Source of the DNA: Vreelandella piezotolerans
Lineage (GTDB): Bacteria; Pseudomonadota; Gammaproteobacteria; Pseudomonadales; Halomonadaceae
DNA length: 64,000 bases
Assembly (NCBI RefSeq): GCF_012427705.1
Contig: NZ_CP048602.1
Location: forward strand, 2,728,001-2,792,000
Reading direction: 5' to 3'
Position numbers and translations under genes: made by a program. Every line of letters begins with the position of its first letter. The first letter of the stretch is position 1. Below the pieces are notes generated by a model that had not been told where the DNA came from, did no database searches, and was given only the letters and a program-made list of their open reading frames with translations. Below, one piece after another: positions 1 to 8,989 of this stretch.

Positions 1-675
1 GAAATGGCCGAGCGCCTGCTGGAGCGGGTTCACCACGCCACGCATCATCGCGATACGAATGGCGATCGCCGCCAGCAGTGAAAACAGCAGCAAACCTATC
101 GCCACCGCGCCGCCGATCGTCGCTAAGCGCTCTACCTGACTCATGACCTGCTGGCCGCGTGCTTCGGTGTAGGCCACGAACTCGCCCATCGCGACATCCA
201 GGTCGGCTCCCAGCTCCCCCAACGCCTCCTGTTGGCGCTGAATTTGAAACGGCGCGGCGTCCAAGAGCGGCACGATGCCGTCGGTCACAAAGGCATGGTA
301 GGCCTCGACCACGCTATCACGCCGTTGGGCCAATTCGCTGCCCGGCGTGACCGGGATCGCCGAGAACTCAGCGAAGCGGGTTTGCGCTGCCGCCACGGCC
401 TCTGCCGCCATGGCTAAGCTCTGCTGCCCTTTGTCAGGGTTGCCTTGGGTACTGAAGCTGGCCGAACGGTCGAGGAAGGTTTGCGCTCTGAGCGCGTTCA
501 CTTGAGTACGGTTCGCCAAGTTGGCAAGCCGCACGTTGATATTATTGATCTCGTTGAGTGCTCGATCACTCGTTGTATTGGTGTAAAACCCCAGTGCACT
601 GATCAAGCCAATCATGACGACGAGCAGCGCCAGGGCCGCCGTCAGGCTCCATTTTATGGAGAGTCGTTTCATCAT
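1..675 (-). CDS. Methyl-accepting chemotaxis protein, N-terminal part (runs off window start)
   Basis: This is the first 225 codons of a chemoreceptor. The protein starts MMKRLSIKWSL and has a first membrane segment at about residues 9-30. A helical periplasmic ligand domain of roughly 155 residues follows (Tar/4HB type, rich in Ala, Gln and Arg). A second membrane segment lies near residues 190-212, and the sequence then enters a HAMP-like stretch (VVNPLQQALGHF) where the window ends. An AAGGGAAC ribosome binding site precedes the double ATG; either ATG could be used. The signalling domain is outside the window, so the MCP call rests on topology and on the N-terminal region. The ligand cannot be told. 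No clear sigma-28 promoter was seen upstream. Confidence 0.85.
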   Translation of the reverse strand, partial: MMKRLSIKWSLTAALALLVVMIGLISALGFYTNTTSDRALNEINNINVRLANLANRTQVNALRAQTFLDRSASFSTQGNPDKGQQSLAMAAEAVAAAQTRFAEFSAIPVTPGSELAQRRDSVVEAYHAFVTDGIVPLLDAAPFQIQRQQEALGELGADLDVAMGEFVAYTEARGQQVMSQVERLATIGGAVAIGLLLFSLLAAIAIRIAMMRGVVNPLQQALGHF

Positions 676-795
676 TCTGTTCCCTTCTGCTTTTTTAGTC
701 GTCACCCCACTCATCACGAGGGTAAAGCATCACAGGAAGTAATATGAAGACACTAAGACCTTTGTCTACCAACGAAGATGACATAACGAACGAAC

Positions 796-826
796 AAAAA
801 AGCCCACCGCCATTTTGCGGTGGGCT
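796..826 (-). terminator. Rho-independent terminator of the alcohol dehydrogenase gene
   Basis: A perfect 10-bp inverted repeat (801-810 with 817-826, loop of 6) is followed on the minus strand by six T residues. It lies 18 bases past the stop of the minus-strand dehydrogenase gene. Confidence 0.9.
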
Positions 827-843
827 TGCTGGAGCACGATGGC

Positions 844-1905
844 TTAGGCAGCGGTATCTTTCAACGTCGCCATGTCGATCACGAAGCGGTAGCGCACGTC
901 CCCTTTCTCCATACGCTCGAAGCCTTCGTTGATCTTGTGGATATCGAGCATTTCGATATCGCAAGAGATGTTCTGCTCGGCACAAAGCTTGAGCAGCTCC
1001 TCGGTTTCCGCAATACCGCCGATGAGAGAGCCTGCGACGACGCGGCGCTTGAACACCAGATTGAATGCTTCGATGGCCGGTTCGATGGGCTCTAGAAGGC
1101 CGACCAGAATATGCGTACCGTCGTACTTCAGCGATGCGAGGTAAGGGTTCAAGTCGTGTTGAACCGGCACGGTATCGAGCATGAAGTCGAACGTCTCGGC
1201 CACGGCGTCCATTTGCGCCTGGTCGCTGGAGACCACCACATGGTCGGCACCGTTACGCTTGGCTTCTTCCACCTTGGCATCGGAGCGCGTGAAGACTGTC
1301 ACTTCGGCGCCCAATGCCTTGGCCAGTTTGACCCCCATATGGCCCAGGCCACCCATACCAATCACGCCTACTTTATGACCTTTGCCTACACCGTGATGCT
1401 TCAGCGGAGAGTAGGTGGTGATACCGGCGCACAGGATGGGGGCTGCTGAGGCTAGATCGATACCGTCCGGCATTTTCAGCACGAAGTGCTCACTGACGAC
1501 GATGGCGTCGGAATAACCACCCTGCGTCATGGTGCCGTCTTGGCGGTCCGGGCTGCCGTAGGTCATGGTGAAGCCTTCCAAGCAGTACTGTTCGACGCCA
1601 TCTTGACAGGCGGAGCAGGTGCGGCAGGAATCGACCATACAACCCACACCGACCAAATCACCGGCTTTGAAACGGGTCACGTCGCTGCCCACGGACGTCA
1701 CACGGCCCACGATTTCGTGACCAGGCACCACGGGATACTGGGTCATGCCCCAGTCGTTGCGCGCAAAGTGCAGGTCGCTGTGACATACGCCGCAGTAAAG
1801 GATTTCAATGGCAACATCGTCAGGGCGAGGCTCACGACGATCAAAGGTAAACGGCGCGAGCGGCTTGTCAGCGGAAAACGCGGCGTAAGATTTTGCTTGG
1901 CTCAT
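844..1905 (-). CDS. Zinc-dependent NAD(P) alcohol dehydrogenase / aldehyde reductase (YahK-like)
   Basis: This 353-residue medium-chain zinc dehydrogenase belongs to the cinnamyl-alcohol dehydrogenase type, which reduces aldehydes to alcohols with NADPH in the cytoplasm. The catalytic zinc ligands are visible as C41 (GVCHSD), H63-E64 (GHE) and C159. The structural zinc site is C94, C97, C100 and C108. The Rossmann motif GMGGLGHMG is near residues 183-191. Length matches the family (E. coli YahK has 349). The ATG at 1905 is preferred because AAGGAG lies just upstream; a longer frame to 1953 lacks a ribosome binding site. The gene is divergent from an AraC_N-type regulator, the arrangement seen for yqhC/yqhD, so aldehyde-responsive control is likely. 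The exact substrate is not known. Confidence 0.9.
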   Translation of the reverse strand: MSQAKSYAAFSADKPLAPFTFDRREPRPDDVAIEILYCGVCHSDLHFARNDWGMTQYPVVPGHEIVGRVTSVGSDVTRFKAGDLVGVGCMVDSCRTCSACQDGVEQYCLEGFTMTYGSPDRQDGTMTQGGYSDAIVVSEHFVLKMPDGIDLASAAPILCAGITTYSPLKHHGVGKGHKVGVIGMGGLGHMGVKLAKALGAEVTVFTRSDAKVEEAKRNGADHVVVSSDQAQMDAVAETFDFMLDTVPVQHDLNPYLASLKYDGTHILVGLLEPIEPAIEAFNLVFKRRVVAGSLIGGIAETEELLKLCAEQNISCDIEMLDIHKINEGFERMEKGDVRYRFVIDMATLKDTAA

Positions 1906-2102
1906 GAAAACTCCTTTTTTGATACATCCCGCAGAGGCGGAAGGTGTTTTCATTATTGGCTGCCTGGGCGGAGATAGCGATGAACGAAGCTACGTTTTTT
2001 TTGCTTATTTCTCTATAAATGGGTAATAAAATAACAAAAATGCACAACAAAACGTCATAATTCTCGCGAACGATTCGATTTCATTTGCGTAAGGAGGGCC
2101 TT

Positions 2103-2999
2103 GTGGCCAGTACCGCACATGTTGGTAATGCGCTTTCCGACCTCATCATACCGCTCGTAAAAGGCGACGGCCCCAGCCCTTCCCGCTTGGATCGCGTCAG
2201 CCTGCTCTGCCTGGGCAGGCAGCAAGTCCGTACACCTCTGATGTATGACCCTTGTCTCATCATCATCGCTCAGGGGCGCAAAGTGGGCTATCTGGGCGAC
2301 CGAGAGATTCACTACAACCCCGGGCACTATTTGGTCCAGACGCTGCCCATGCCGTTCGAGTGCGAAACGTACGGTTCTCCCGAGGCCCCGCTACTGGGTA
2401 TGTCGGTCAAACTCGACCCAGCACTGCTCAGTGAAATGGTCACCGCGATGGGCGAGGGATACCCGCCAAGCAGCACCGCGCCTTTGCCCATGGCATCGGT
2501 CGCAATGAACGAAGGGATGCAGGATGCCGTCATGCGCTTGGCCCATACGCTGCACGATGCGGTTGCGTGCAGCGCCATGGGCGATGCCCGAATACGTGAC
2601 GTGGTGTTCGAAGCGCTCAAAGGTGAACAAGGCCCGGCTTTGAGGGCGCTGGTGCAGGGGCACGGCAACTATTCACGCATCGTGCAGGTGCTCTCGCAGC
2701 TACATACCCACTTTGCAGAGGACTTTTCGGTAGAGCGGCTCGCGCAGCAGGCGAACATGAGCGTGTCGACGTTTCACCAGCATTTCAAGCAGATTACCCG
2801 CGCCTCGCCCGCTCAGTATCTCAAGCGGCTGCGCTTGATCAAAGCGCAGCAGCTCTTATTGCAAGATAGCCATAACGTGAATCAGGCGGCGCTGGCGGTG
2901 GGCTACCGCAGTGTGCCGCAGTTTAGCCGCGACTATAAGCGCTACTTTGGCGAGTCACCCCTTCAGCATCGTCGCCAGGAGCAGGCGCTGCGCGCTTAG
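2103..2999 (+). CDS. AraC family transcriptional regulator (AraC_N type, YqhC-like)
   Basis: The 298-residue protein has an N-terminal AraC_N ligand or regulatory domain (about residues 20-180; PLMYDPCLIIIAQGRK is typical). A C-terminal double helix-turn-helix follows at about 195-290 (FSVERLAQQANMSVSTFHQHF, then QAALAVGYRSVPQFSRDYKR). A strong AAGGAGGG at 2091-2098 points to the GTG at 2103 as the start; an upstream TTG at 2085 is less likely. It is divergent from the zinc aldehyde reductase gene. By analogy with YqhC it probably activates that gene in response to reactive aldehydes; this is inference from family and position. Confidence 0.88.
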   Translation: MASTAHVGNALSDLIIPLVKGDGPSPSRLDRVSLLCLGRQQVRTPLMYDPCLIIIAQGRKVGYLGDREIHYNPGHYLVQTLPMPFECETYGSPEAPLLGMSVKLDPALLSEMVTAMGEGYPPSSTAPLPMASVAMNEGMQDAVMRLAHTLHDAVACSAMGDARIRDVVFEALKGEQGPALRALVQGHGNYSRIVQVLSQLHTHFAEDFSVERLAQQANMSVSTFHQHFKQITRASPAQYLKRLRLIKAQQLLLQDSHNVNQAALAVGYRSVPQFSRDYKRYFGESPLQHRRQEQALRA

Positions 3000-3020
3000 T
3001 GGCCTTTAGACACGCCCTGC

Positions 3021-3446
3021 CTATTTAGCGAAGATCTGGCTCTTGTCTTTGAATGCCTTGAATTCGAGCGCATTGCCGCAGGGGTCGAGCAGAAACATGG
3101 TGGCCTGCTCGCCCACTTCGCCCTTGAAGCGAATGTAAGGCTCGATGACAAAGTCGGTGTTACGCGCTTTCAAGCGCTCGGCTAGCGCTTCCCACTCGTC
3201 CCACTCCAAAATGACCCCAAAGTGAGGCACCGGTACGTTATGACCATCTACCGGGTTGGTGTGGGCACTCTCTTGTCCGGGCGTTTTGGGGTGCTCATGG
3301 ATCACCAACTGATGCCCGAAAAAGTCGAAATCGACCCAATGATCGCTGGAACGGCCCTCTTCTAGGCCAAACACATCGTTGTAGAAAGTGCGCGCCAAAG
3401 CGACGTCATAAACGGGAATGGCTAAGTGAAAGGGGGAAAGGCTCAT
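3021..3446 (-). CDS. VOC family (glyoxalase/dioxygenase fold) protein
   Basis: A 141-residue protein with the vicinal-oxygen-chelate fold: it opens with [24 protein letters not shown], the usual first beta-alpha-beta unit. A second unit contains PHFGVILEW and ends in [15 protein letters not shown]. Candidate metal ligands are H6 in the first half and the E of LEFKAF in the second. Members of this fold include glyoxalase I, bleomycin-resistance proteins and extradiol dioxygenases, and the substrate cannot be assigned. The start has a GGAGAC-type ribosome binding site. The gene is divergent from a LysR regulator, which may control it. Confidence 0.85.
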   Translation of the reverse strand: MSLSPFHLAIPVYDVALARTFYNDVFGLEEGRSSDHWVDFDFFGHQLVIHEHPKTPGQESAHTNPVDGHNVPVPHFGVILEWDEWEALAERLKARNTDFVIEPYIRFKGEVGEQATMFLLDPCGNALEFKAFKDKSQIFAK

Positions 3447-3589
3447 GGATGTCTCCTGATAGGTGCTTTTGTTGGTACACGGCTAGCGCGCTGCGCTTGA
3501 CCCGTGTCACTATCCTAAAAGGCGCAATGTAAAAATTAAATCAATTGTTTTTTGATCTATTCACAAATTTTATTGATGAAAATCTCACC

Positions 3590-4465
3590 ATGATCCGCGA
3601 ACTCAAAACGCTCATCGCCGTTGCCCAGCACGGCACCTTTGCGGCAGCGGGCCAGCATATCGGCCTGACCCAAGCCGCCGTCAGCGCGCAGATGAAACGT
3701 TTGGAGGCAGCGCTTGGCGTAGCGCTGTTCGAGCGCAGCGGGCGGGCAGCGGTACTGACTAAGCGCGGACAAGAGACGTTGCAACAAGCGCAGGCACTGA
3801 TAGCCCTATACGGCACCTTAGGCGCCGCTTCTGCTGGACAGGAAGCCGCCACTCGCGTCACCTTGGGTGCGATAGCCTCCATTCAACGCTCGCTTCTGCC
3901 GAACGTATTGGCGCATTTTCACCGTCAGTTTCCCGAATGCCGCTCCCGCGTGGTGCCGGGGCTGTCTCTCTCATTGATGAACCAAGTGGATGCAGGGGAA
4001 CTGGACATGGCGGTGATCATTCGACCGCCGTTTTCGCTGCATAGCGACCTGCGCTGGCAGCCGTTGGCCCATGAGCCGTTTCGTCTGCTGGTGCCCCGCA
4101 GGCTAACCACGGACGACTGGCGGGCGCTACTCACTCAACAGCCGTTCGTCCGCTACGATCGTGCCTCGTTCGGCGGCCGTCAGGTCGATCGTTTCTTGCG
4201 TGACAACCACTGTCACGTCAGGGACGTGTGCGAGGTAGACGAGCTAGACGCCATCATACAGCTGGTGGCCAACGGCGTGGGCGTGGCGCTAGTGCCGCAG
4301 CCAAGCGCCCTTCGGCGCTGGCCCGCGGGCGTGCGTGCCATCGACTTGAAAGAGCACACCTTCCATCGCGATATCGGTATCGTTCATCGCGCTAGCGGCC
4401 AGCTCAGCAAACCGGCCCAGGCACTGGCCGCCCTGCTGACGCAAGTCGCTGCAGCCGAACACTAA
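3590..4465 (+). CDS. LysR family transcriptional regulator
   Basis: This 291-residue regulator has the standard N-terminal winged helix-turn-helix (residues 1-60: MIRELKTLIAVAQHGTFAAAG, then LTQAAVSAQMKRLEAALGVALF). A periplasmic-binding-like effector domain occupies about residues 85-290. The ATG at 3590 was chosen because the family begins its helix-turn-helix right after the initiator Met; a TTG at 3545 would add an unusual 15-residue leader. The gene is divergent from the VOC gene, with a short AT-rich spacer, as is usual for a LysR regulator and its target. The effector is unknown. Confidence 0.88.
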   Translation: MIRELKTLIAVAQHGTFAAAGQHIGLTQAAVSAQMKRLEAALGVALFERSGRAAVLTKRGQETLQQAQALIALYGTLGAASAGQEAATRVTLGAIASIQRSLLPNVLAHFHRQFPECRSRVVPGLSLSLMNQVDAGELDMAVIIRPPFSLHSDLRWQPLAHEPFRLLVPRRLTTDDWRALLTQQPFVRYDRASFGGRQVDRFLRDNHCHVRDVCEVDELDAIIQLVANGVGVALVPQPSALRRWPAGVRAIDLKEHTFHRDIGIVHRASGQLSKPAQALAALLTQVAAAEH

Positions 4466-4487
4466 AACGCCAGCCCGAGGGCTGGCG
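4464..4487 (-). terminator. Rho-independent terminator of mqo
   Basis: A GC-rich inverted repeat (4468-4476 with 4479-4487; the tip must open in practice) is followed on the minus strand by TTTT. It sits between the convergent LysR and mqo genes. The T-tract is on the minus side, so it mainly ends mqo transcripts. Confidence 0.75.
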
Positions 4488-4512
4488 CTAGTGAGCACGG
4501 AACGCATGTGGC

Positions 4513-6168
4513 TTAAGCCTCGGTAGTGCTTTCGGCTTCCGTACTGCTCTCTTCTGTCATGCTCTCTTCGTCTGCACTCGGCTCGTCTTGCGACGCCTCG
4601 TCAGCGCTGGGTAGGTTCATGGGCTCGTCTAAATTGAGCGTCTGTGCCGTGTAAGCGCGCACCTCGCGCAACAACTCAGGGTTCTCCGCCAGCTTTTGGC
4701 CGTACGAAGGAATGATCTCGGTCAGCGTAGATTGCCACTCGTCGCTGGCCACCTGAGTCGGGAAGACGCGATCCAGCAAGCCAAGCATGATCGACGGCGC
4801 AGTAGAGGCGCCCGGCGACGCGCCCAACAGCGCGGACATGGTGCCGTCCTGCGAGGTCACGACTTCCGTACCGAACTGTAGCACGCCGCCACGCTCGGGG
4901 TCGTTCTTGATGATCTGTACGCGCTGGCCCGCCGTCCACAGCGTCCAATCGTCACGCTGGGCGTTGGGATAGTACGCCTGCAGCGCTTCGAAGCGGTCGT
5001 CGTCGGACATCAAGACCTGGCCGACGAGATAGCTGACCAGATTGAAGTTATCCAGACCGACTTCCATCATCGGCCAGGTGTTATCCAGCGTCATGGAGCC
5101 AAATAGATCCGTCCAAGAGCCCTCTTTCAAGAACTTGCTGGAGAACGTGGCAAAGGGCCCGAAGAACAGCGCAGGCTCGCCATCCAGGTAGCGCAGATCC
5201 AGGTGCGGGACGGACATGGGCGGCGAGCCTTCGCCCGCTTTCCCATACGCTTTCACGTCGTGCTGTGACACGACATCCGGATTGGTGGTGTAGAGAAACT
5301 GGCCACCCACAGGGAAACCGGCGTAAGCCTCGGCTTCGGGAATGCCCGATGCCTGCAGCAGCGGAAGCGCTGCACCACCGGCGCCGATGAACACGTAGCG
5401 AGCATCGACCGTGCTCTCTTCACCGCTGTCCAGGTGGGCAATGGTGACTTGCCAGGTATCGTCGTCGTTACGGCTCAGGTCACGTACTTCGCTGTGCAAA
5501 CCGAGCGTAAAGTGCTCGCTGCGCGTCAGCGCTTCGACCATTTCACGGGCCTGAGCACCGTAGTTCACTTCGGTGCCCATTTGCATGCGCGTGGCGGCCA
5601 CTGGGCGGTCGTCGTTGTCACGACCTTCCATGATCAGCGGCATCCACTCGGCCAGCTCTGCGCGATCTTCCGAGTACTCCATGCCCGCATACAGCGGGTT
5701 CTGCGTCATGGCGTCGTAACGCTCGCGCAGGAAGCTGACGTCTTCATCGCCCCACACCACGGCAATGTGCGGCACGCTATTGATAAATGAGGAGGGTTCA
5801 CCAAGAATGCCGTTCTCGACTTGATGCGCCCAGAATTGACGAGAAATTTCGAACTGCTCGGTGACGTTGATGGCGCGCTGGATCTCGACACGGCCACTGG
5901 CATCCGGCGTGTAGTTCATTTCCATGAACGCAGAGTGGCCACTACCGGCGTTGTTCCACGCGTTGGAGCTCTCTTGCGCCACTTCACCAAGACGCTCGTA
6001 AAGGTGAATGTCCCACTCCGGCTCTAACTCTTGCAGGTAAGTGCCTAACGTAGCGCTCATGATACCACCGCCGATGAGCACCACATCGATCGGTTCATCG
6101 GCGGAAACAGGCGATGTCGCCAAGGCTAAAAGTGGTGAACAAAGTAACAGACTTAAACGTTTTTGCAT
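4513..6168 (-). CDS. mqo: Malate:quinone oxidoreductase
   Basis: This 551-residue FAD enzyme oxidises malate to oxaloacetate and passes electrons to quinone at the inner membrane. It aligns along its whole length with E. coli Mqo. Visible features are a hydrophobic leader (residues 1-23), the FAD dinucleotide-binding motif [17 protein letters not shown] (about 29-46), [29 protein letters not shown] and the C-terminal [11 protein letters not shown]. The last 30 or so residues form a tail made almost entirely of Ser, Glu, Asp, Thr and Ala, unlike the basic/proline tail of E. coli. That is plausible as a halophile adaptation. It is a single gene with its own terminator and no other TCA genes nearby. 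Confidence 0.97.
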   Translation of the reverse strand: MQKRLSLLLCSPLLALATSPVSADEPIDVVLIGGGIMSATLGTYLQELEPEWDIHLYERLGEVAQESSNAWNNAGSGHSAFMEMNYTPDASGRVEIQRAINVTEQFEISRQFWAHQVENGILGEPSSFINSVPHIAVVWGDEDVSFLRERYDAMTQNPLYAGMEYSEDRAELAEWMPLIMEGRDNDDRPVAATRMQMGTEVNYGAQAREMVEALTRSEHFTLGLHSEVRDLSRNDDDTWQVTIAHLDSGEESTVDARYVFIGAGGAALPLLQASGIPEAEAYAGFPVGGQFLYTTNPDVVSQHDVKAYGKAGEGSPPMSVPHLDLRYLDGEPALFFGPFATFSSKFLKEGSWTDLFGSMTLDNTWPMMEVGLDNFNLVSYLVGQVLMSDDDRFEALQAYYPNAQRDDWTLWTAGQRVQIIKNDPERGGVLQFGTEVVTSQDGTMSALLGASPGASTAPSIMLGLLDRVFPTQVASDEWQSTLTEIIPSYGQKLAENPELLREVRAYTAQTLNLDEPMNLPSADEASQDEPSADEESMTEESSTEAESTTEA

Positions 6169-6318
6169 GTCATGTCCCTGACGATACAGAAATGACGTAC
6201 CGGAACAGCAGGTGCCCAGCGTCGAGGAGGGTAAAAGAATTGCGACGAAAGTCTAACAAATAACCGCGGGCGCGGGAATATAAAAGAGAGCTTAAATGAG
6301 AATGAAAGGAATTAACGA

Positions 6319-6531
6319 ATGAAACCCGAGGATTTAGAAAAACTGGTCACGCGCAAGATGCCTTTCGGTAAATACGAGGGCTGGCTCATTGCGGATTTGC
6401 CGGGCCCTTATTTGAACTGGTTTGCTCGGGAAGGATTTCCCCAAGGGGAGATCGGTCAGCTACTGCACCTGATGCATGAAATCGACCATAACGGCCTGAG
6501 CGACCTGCTCACGCCGCTGCGCGCCCGCTAA
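6319..6531 (+). CDS. DUF3820 family small protein
   Basis: A 70-residue protein with the DUF3820 signature: TRKMPFGKYEGWLIADLPGPYLNWFAREGFPQ is the usual MPFGKYKG...LPxxYLxWF pattern. The function of the family is not established; some members are labelled quorum-sensing-regulated virulence factor on thin evidence. An AAAGGAATT ribosome binding site lies just upstream. The gene overlaps the convergent neighbour by four bases at the 3' ends. Confidence 0.85.
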   Translation: MKPEDLEKLVTRKMPFGKYEGWLIADLPGPYLNWFAREGFPQGEIGQLLHLMHEIDHNGLSDLLTPLRAR

Positions 6532-6905
6532 CGAGCGCGCAGCGCCTGCTCCCGCTCTTCGACGTAACGGCGGCGATGCTGGGCGGGGTCGTTCGGAAAC
6601 CGGCCTAACGCGACGGCTTTTTGGAAAAAACCGGTGGCCGGTATATCGTCTCCCCGACGGCTGATCACCAGGGCGGCGATCATCGGCCGCCCGGCGGCGA
6701 CGTCCTGCTCCATTAACTGCTCCAGCGCTTGTGTCACCCGTGCAATGGTGCGCGGTGGCGTCAGCCCCAAGGCGTTAGCAACCTGCTGATAGTTCATGGG
6801 CAGTGCACTGGTGGGTGCCTGAATGAGGAGCGTGCGCACTTGGTGGGCAAGCATAGCGATGGCATCGGATGAGCGCATTGGGTCGTGACTCGCTGATTCA
6901 ATCAT
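6528..6905 (-). CDS. Uncharacterised protein, possibly with a winged-helix core
   Basis: A predicted 125-residue soluble protein with no family I can name with confidence. Residues about 35-70 (LPMNYQQVANALGLTPPRTIARVTQALEQ, in two short helical pieces) resemble a helix-turn-helix in which AxAxGLTPPRTI would be the turn and recognition helix. A segment after it resembles a short beta wing (MIAALVISRRGDDIP). The C-terminus is basic. The first Met (6905) and the Met at about residue 10 are both possible starts. It is convergent and overlaps the DUF3820 gene by four bases. A DNA-binding role is only a guess. Confidence 0.65.
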   Translation of the reverse strand: MIESASHDPMRSSDAIAMLAHQVRTLLIQAPTSALPMNYQQVANALGLTPPRTIARVTQALEQLMEQDVAAGRPMIAALVISRRGDDIPATGFFQKAVALGRFPNDPAQHRRRYVEEREQALRAR

Positions 6906-6986
6906 GTGGTAGAAATAGCCACGCTACCACATCGCTGGCTATGCTGTGGCCAGACGATACGTTCCTATCACTGCGAGGAGAGACAG

Positions 6987-7748
6987 ATGGTCGGTAGACG
7001 CAATCAGCGACATTACAGCCGCTGGCCTAAAGCCTTTGCCTGGCTAAGCGTGCTGGCGCTCGTGGCGGCAGCGCTATTAATGGCAGGGGCTGGCCCCGCC
7101 TATCGCTGGCAGTGGGTCGGCTTAGGAGAGGCCTTCAACCTGCTACGTAATGGTGTCTATGCAGCCACGGCGGCAGTGGCGCTGAGCGTGTTGGTGCTAC
7201 TCATCAGCGCATTCACTCGGCGGGGCGGCACGGCGATCGTGGCCATTGGCGTGCTCATGCTCACCGCAGCCCTACTCTACATGCCCTGGCAACAGTGGCA
7301 GCGCGCTCAGCAGGCGCCGGTCATCCATGACATCACCACCGATACCCAAAACCCGCCAGCGTTCGCTGCCCTGCGGGAGGCCCGCGAAGCCGCCCCCAAC
7401 GAAGTAGACTACCCAGGCGAGGCGACCGCCGAGCAGCAGCAAGCGGCCTACCCGAACGTTCGCCCCTTGGTCGTCGATGCCCCTGCCGCCACCGTACTGG
7501 CTGCAGTGCAGGCCGAAGTAGAGGCCGCCGGTTGGAACATTGCCGAGATTACCCCTACCGGTTTGGAAGCCACCGCCGTGACGCGCTGGTTTGGGTTCGA
7601 AGATGACGTGGTCATTCGGCTGACCGAGCAGGGCAACCGCACTAGGGTGGACATGCGCTCGGCTTCGCGGCTGGGGGCCAGCGATGTAGGCACCAATGCG
7701 CAGCGTATCGAGACGTTTATGAGCGCGCTGCGCGAGCGGCTGGAGTAA
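6987..7748 (+). CDS. DUF1499 domain membrane protein
   Basis: A 253-residue protein with three predicted membrane helices (about 17-36, 57-77 and 84-101). A periplasm- or cytosol-facing DUF1499 domain follows at about 125-253, with NPPAFAALREAR and the closing RVDMRSASRLGASDVGTNAQRIE typical of the family. The ATG at 6987 has GAGGAGA seven bases upstream; an upstream GTG frame to 6906 is not supported. The function of DUF1499 is unknown. The gene is divergent from the preceding unknown gene and convergent with a ribbon-helix-helix gene. Confidence 0.85.
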   Translation: MVGRRNQRHYSRWPKAFAWLSVLALVAAALLMAGAGPAYRWQWVGLGEAFNLLRNGVYAATAAVALSVLVLLISAFTRRGGTAIVAIGVLMLTAALLYMPWQQWQRAQQAPVIHDITTDTQNPPAFAALREAREAAPNEVDYPGEATAEQQQAAYPNVRPLVVDAPAATVLAAVQAEVEAAGWNIAEITPTGLEATAVTRWFGFEDDVVIRLTEQGNRTRVDMRSASRLGASDVGTNAQRIETFMSALRERLE

Positions 7749-7763
7749 CTCAGCCGGACGTGA

Positions 7764-8141
7764 CTAGTGAACGTGCTTTTTGTTGAGGACGTCTTTATGC
7801 AGCGTGCTTTCACGGGAAAGAATCTGCTGGGCGTCCAGCTCACCGATGGGCACGGCTACGTTGGCGGGAATATCGCCGCTAAGCTGTAGCGCCTGGTAAC
7901 GCAGCGCGCAGACCCTCAAGAACGAGGTGAAATTCCCCAGGTCATGGTCCGCATCGATCGACTCGTGATATAGCCGAGTGATCATCTGTGCGGTGTTCAT
8001 TCCGTCGCGCTGCGCGATCTCTTCCAGCAGTCGCCAGAAATAATTTTCCATCCGCACGCTGGTCACCATACCATCGATGCGCAGCGAGTGGGTGGCGCTG
8101 CGCCATAGGTCAGGGTCCGCATCGATAAACAGTTTGCACAT
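7764..8141 (-). CDS. Ribbon-helix-helix domain protein (RHH_4 family)
   Basis: A 125-residue protein starting MCKLFIDADPDLW, the characteristic opening of a family annotated as ribbon-helix-helix DNA-binding (RHH_4). The beta strand and helices occupy about residues 18-65 (RIDGMVTSVRMENYFWRLLEEIAQRDG, then MNTAQMITRLYHES). The ATG at 8141 gives good spacing from GAGGGGAG; ATGs at 8147 or further upstream are possible. It is probably a dimeric transcription factor, but no operator or target is visible here. It stands alone between two unrelated genes. Confidence 0.8.
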   Translation of the reverse strand: MCKLFIDADPDLWRSATHSLRIDGMVTSVRMENYFWRLLEEIAQRDGMNTAQMITRLYHESIDADHDLGNFTSFLRVCALRYQALQLSGDIPANVAVPIGELDAQQILSRESTLHKDVLNKKHVH

Positions 8142-8226
8142 GGCCATCTCCCCTCTTCGTCTCATTCAGCATAGCCGCCGAGCAAGCGCGCGCCCAGCGC
8201 AGGCGCGCACCTGTTGCCGATCGCCG

Positions 8227-8796
8227 CTACTGATCGAGTAACGCCATGAACTGCGCCAGCCAAGCAGGATGGGCAGGCCATGCGGGTGCGGTGACCAGGT
8301 TGCCATCGGTCACCGCGTCGGTGACCTCTATGTCCGCGAACTGCCCGCCTGCCAACTCGACCTCAGGTTGACAAGCAGGGTACGCCGAGCACCGTTTTCC
8401 CTCCAGCACCTTGGCCGCGGCCAGCAGTTGGGCGCCATGACAAATCGCCGCCACCGGTTTCTGGGCATCGAAGAAGTGCGTCACCATCGCTAACACTTCT
8501 TGGTTCAGCCGCAGGTACTCTGGCGCTCGGCCACCGGGCACCACCAGGGCGTCGTAATCGGCAGGGTCGACGCTGGCGAAATCCGCATTCAGCGCAAAGC
8601 GGTGGCCCGGCTTCTCGGTGTACGTCTGGTCGCCTTCGAAATCGTGAATGGCGGTGGCCACGGTATCTCCCGAGGCTTTGCCGGGGCAAACCGCATCGAC
8701 ACGGTGACCTACCGCCATCAGCGCTTGGAAGGGCACCATGGTTTCGTAATCTTCGGTAAAATCACCGGTGATCATTAGAATACGCTTGCTGCTCAT
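8227..8796 (-). CDS. DJ-1/PfpI family protein
   Basis: This 189-residue protein has a glutamine-amidotransferase-like fold. It opens [15 protein letters not shown], with the glutamate that supports the nucleophile, continues with [14 protein letters not shown], and carries the nucleophilic cysteine in the elbow [12 protein letters not shown] (near residue 118). Relatives act as proteases, chaperones or glyoxalase/deglycase-like enzymes, and the activity here cannot be told from sequence. The ATG at 8796 follows AAGGAGAACGGAG; a longer frame to 8889 is unsupported. It is a single gene. Confidence 0.9.
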   Translation of the reverse strand: MSSKRILMITGDFTEDYETMVPFQALMAVGHRVDAVCPGKASGDTVATAIHDFEGDQTYTEKPGHRFALNADFASVDPADYDALVVPGGRAPEYLRLNQEVLAMVTHFFDAQKPVAAICHGAQLLAAAKVLEGKRCSAYPACQPEVELAGGQFADIEVTDAVTDGNLVTAPAWPAHPAWLAQFMALLDQ

Positions 8797-8942
8797 CTCC
8801 GTTCTCCTTGTGATTGTCGTCGGTGGAGCACGCCGTAGGCGTGTGGTGGCAGAGTAGCAAGCCGCCAGAGAACGGGGGTAGTACGCCATTACTACAGCGC
8901 GTCAGCGATACGTACGGCTCGCCCCAACGCAAAAAAGAGCGC

Positions 8943-8971
8943 AAAAAAAGCCCGCTACGAGTGAGCGGGCT
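8943..8971 (-). terminator. Rho-independent terminator of the NAD(P)-binding oxidoreductase gene
   Basis: An 8-bp perfect stem (8949-8956 with 8964-8971, loop of 7) is followed by a run of T on the minus strand (A-run 8943-8949 on plus). It lies 18 bases past the stop of the gene at 8990. Confidence 0.88.
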
Positions 8972-8989
8972 TGGCACGACAGGTCGGGG

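Noticed and set aside
676..795. Sigma-28 promoter for the chemoreceptor at the window start
   Set aside because: No sequence close to TAAAGTTT-N11-GCCGATAA was found; only a distant partial match.
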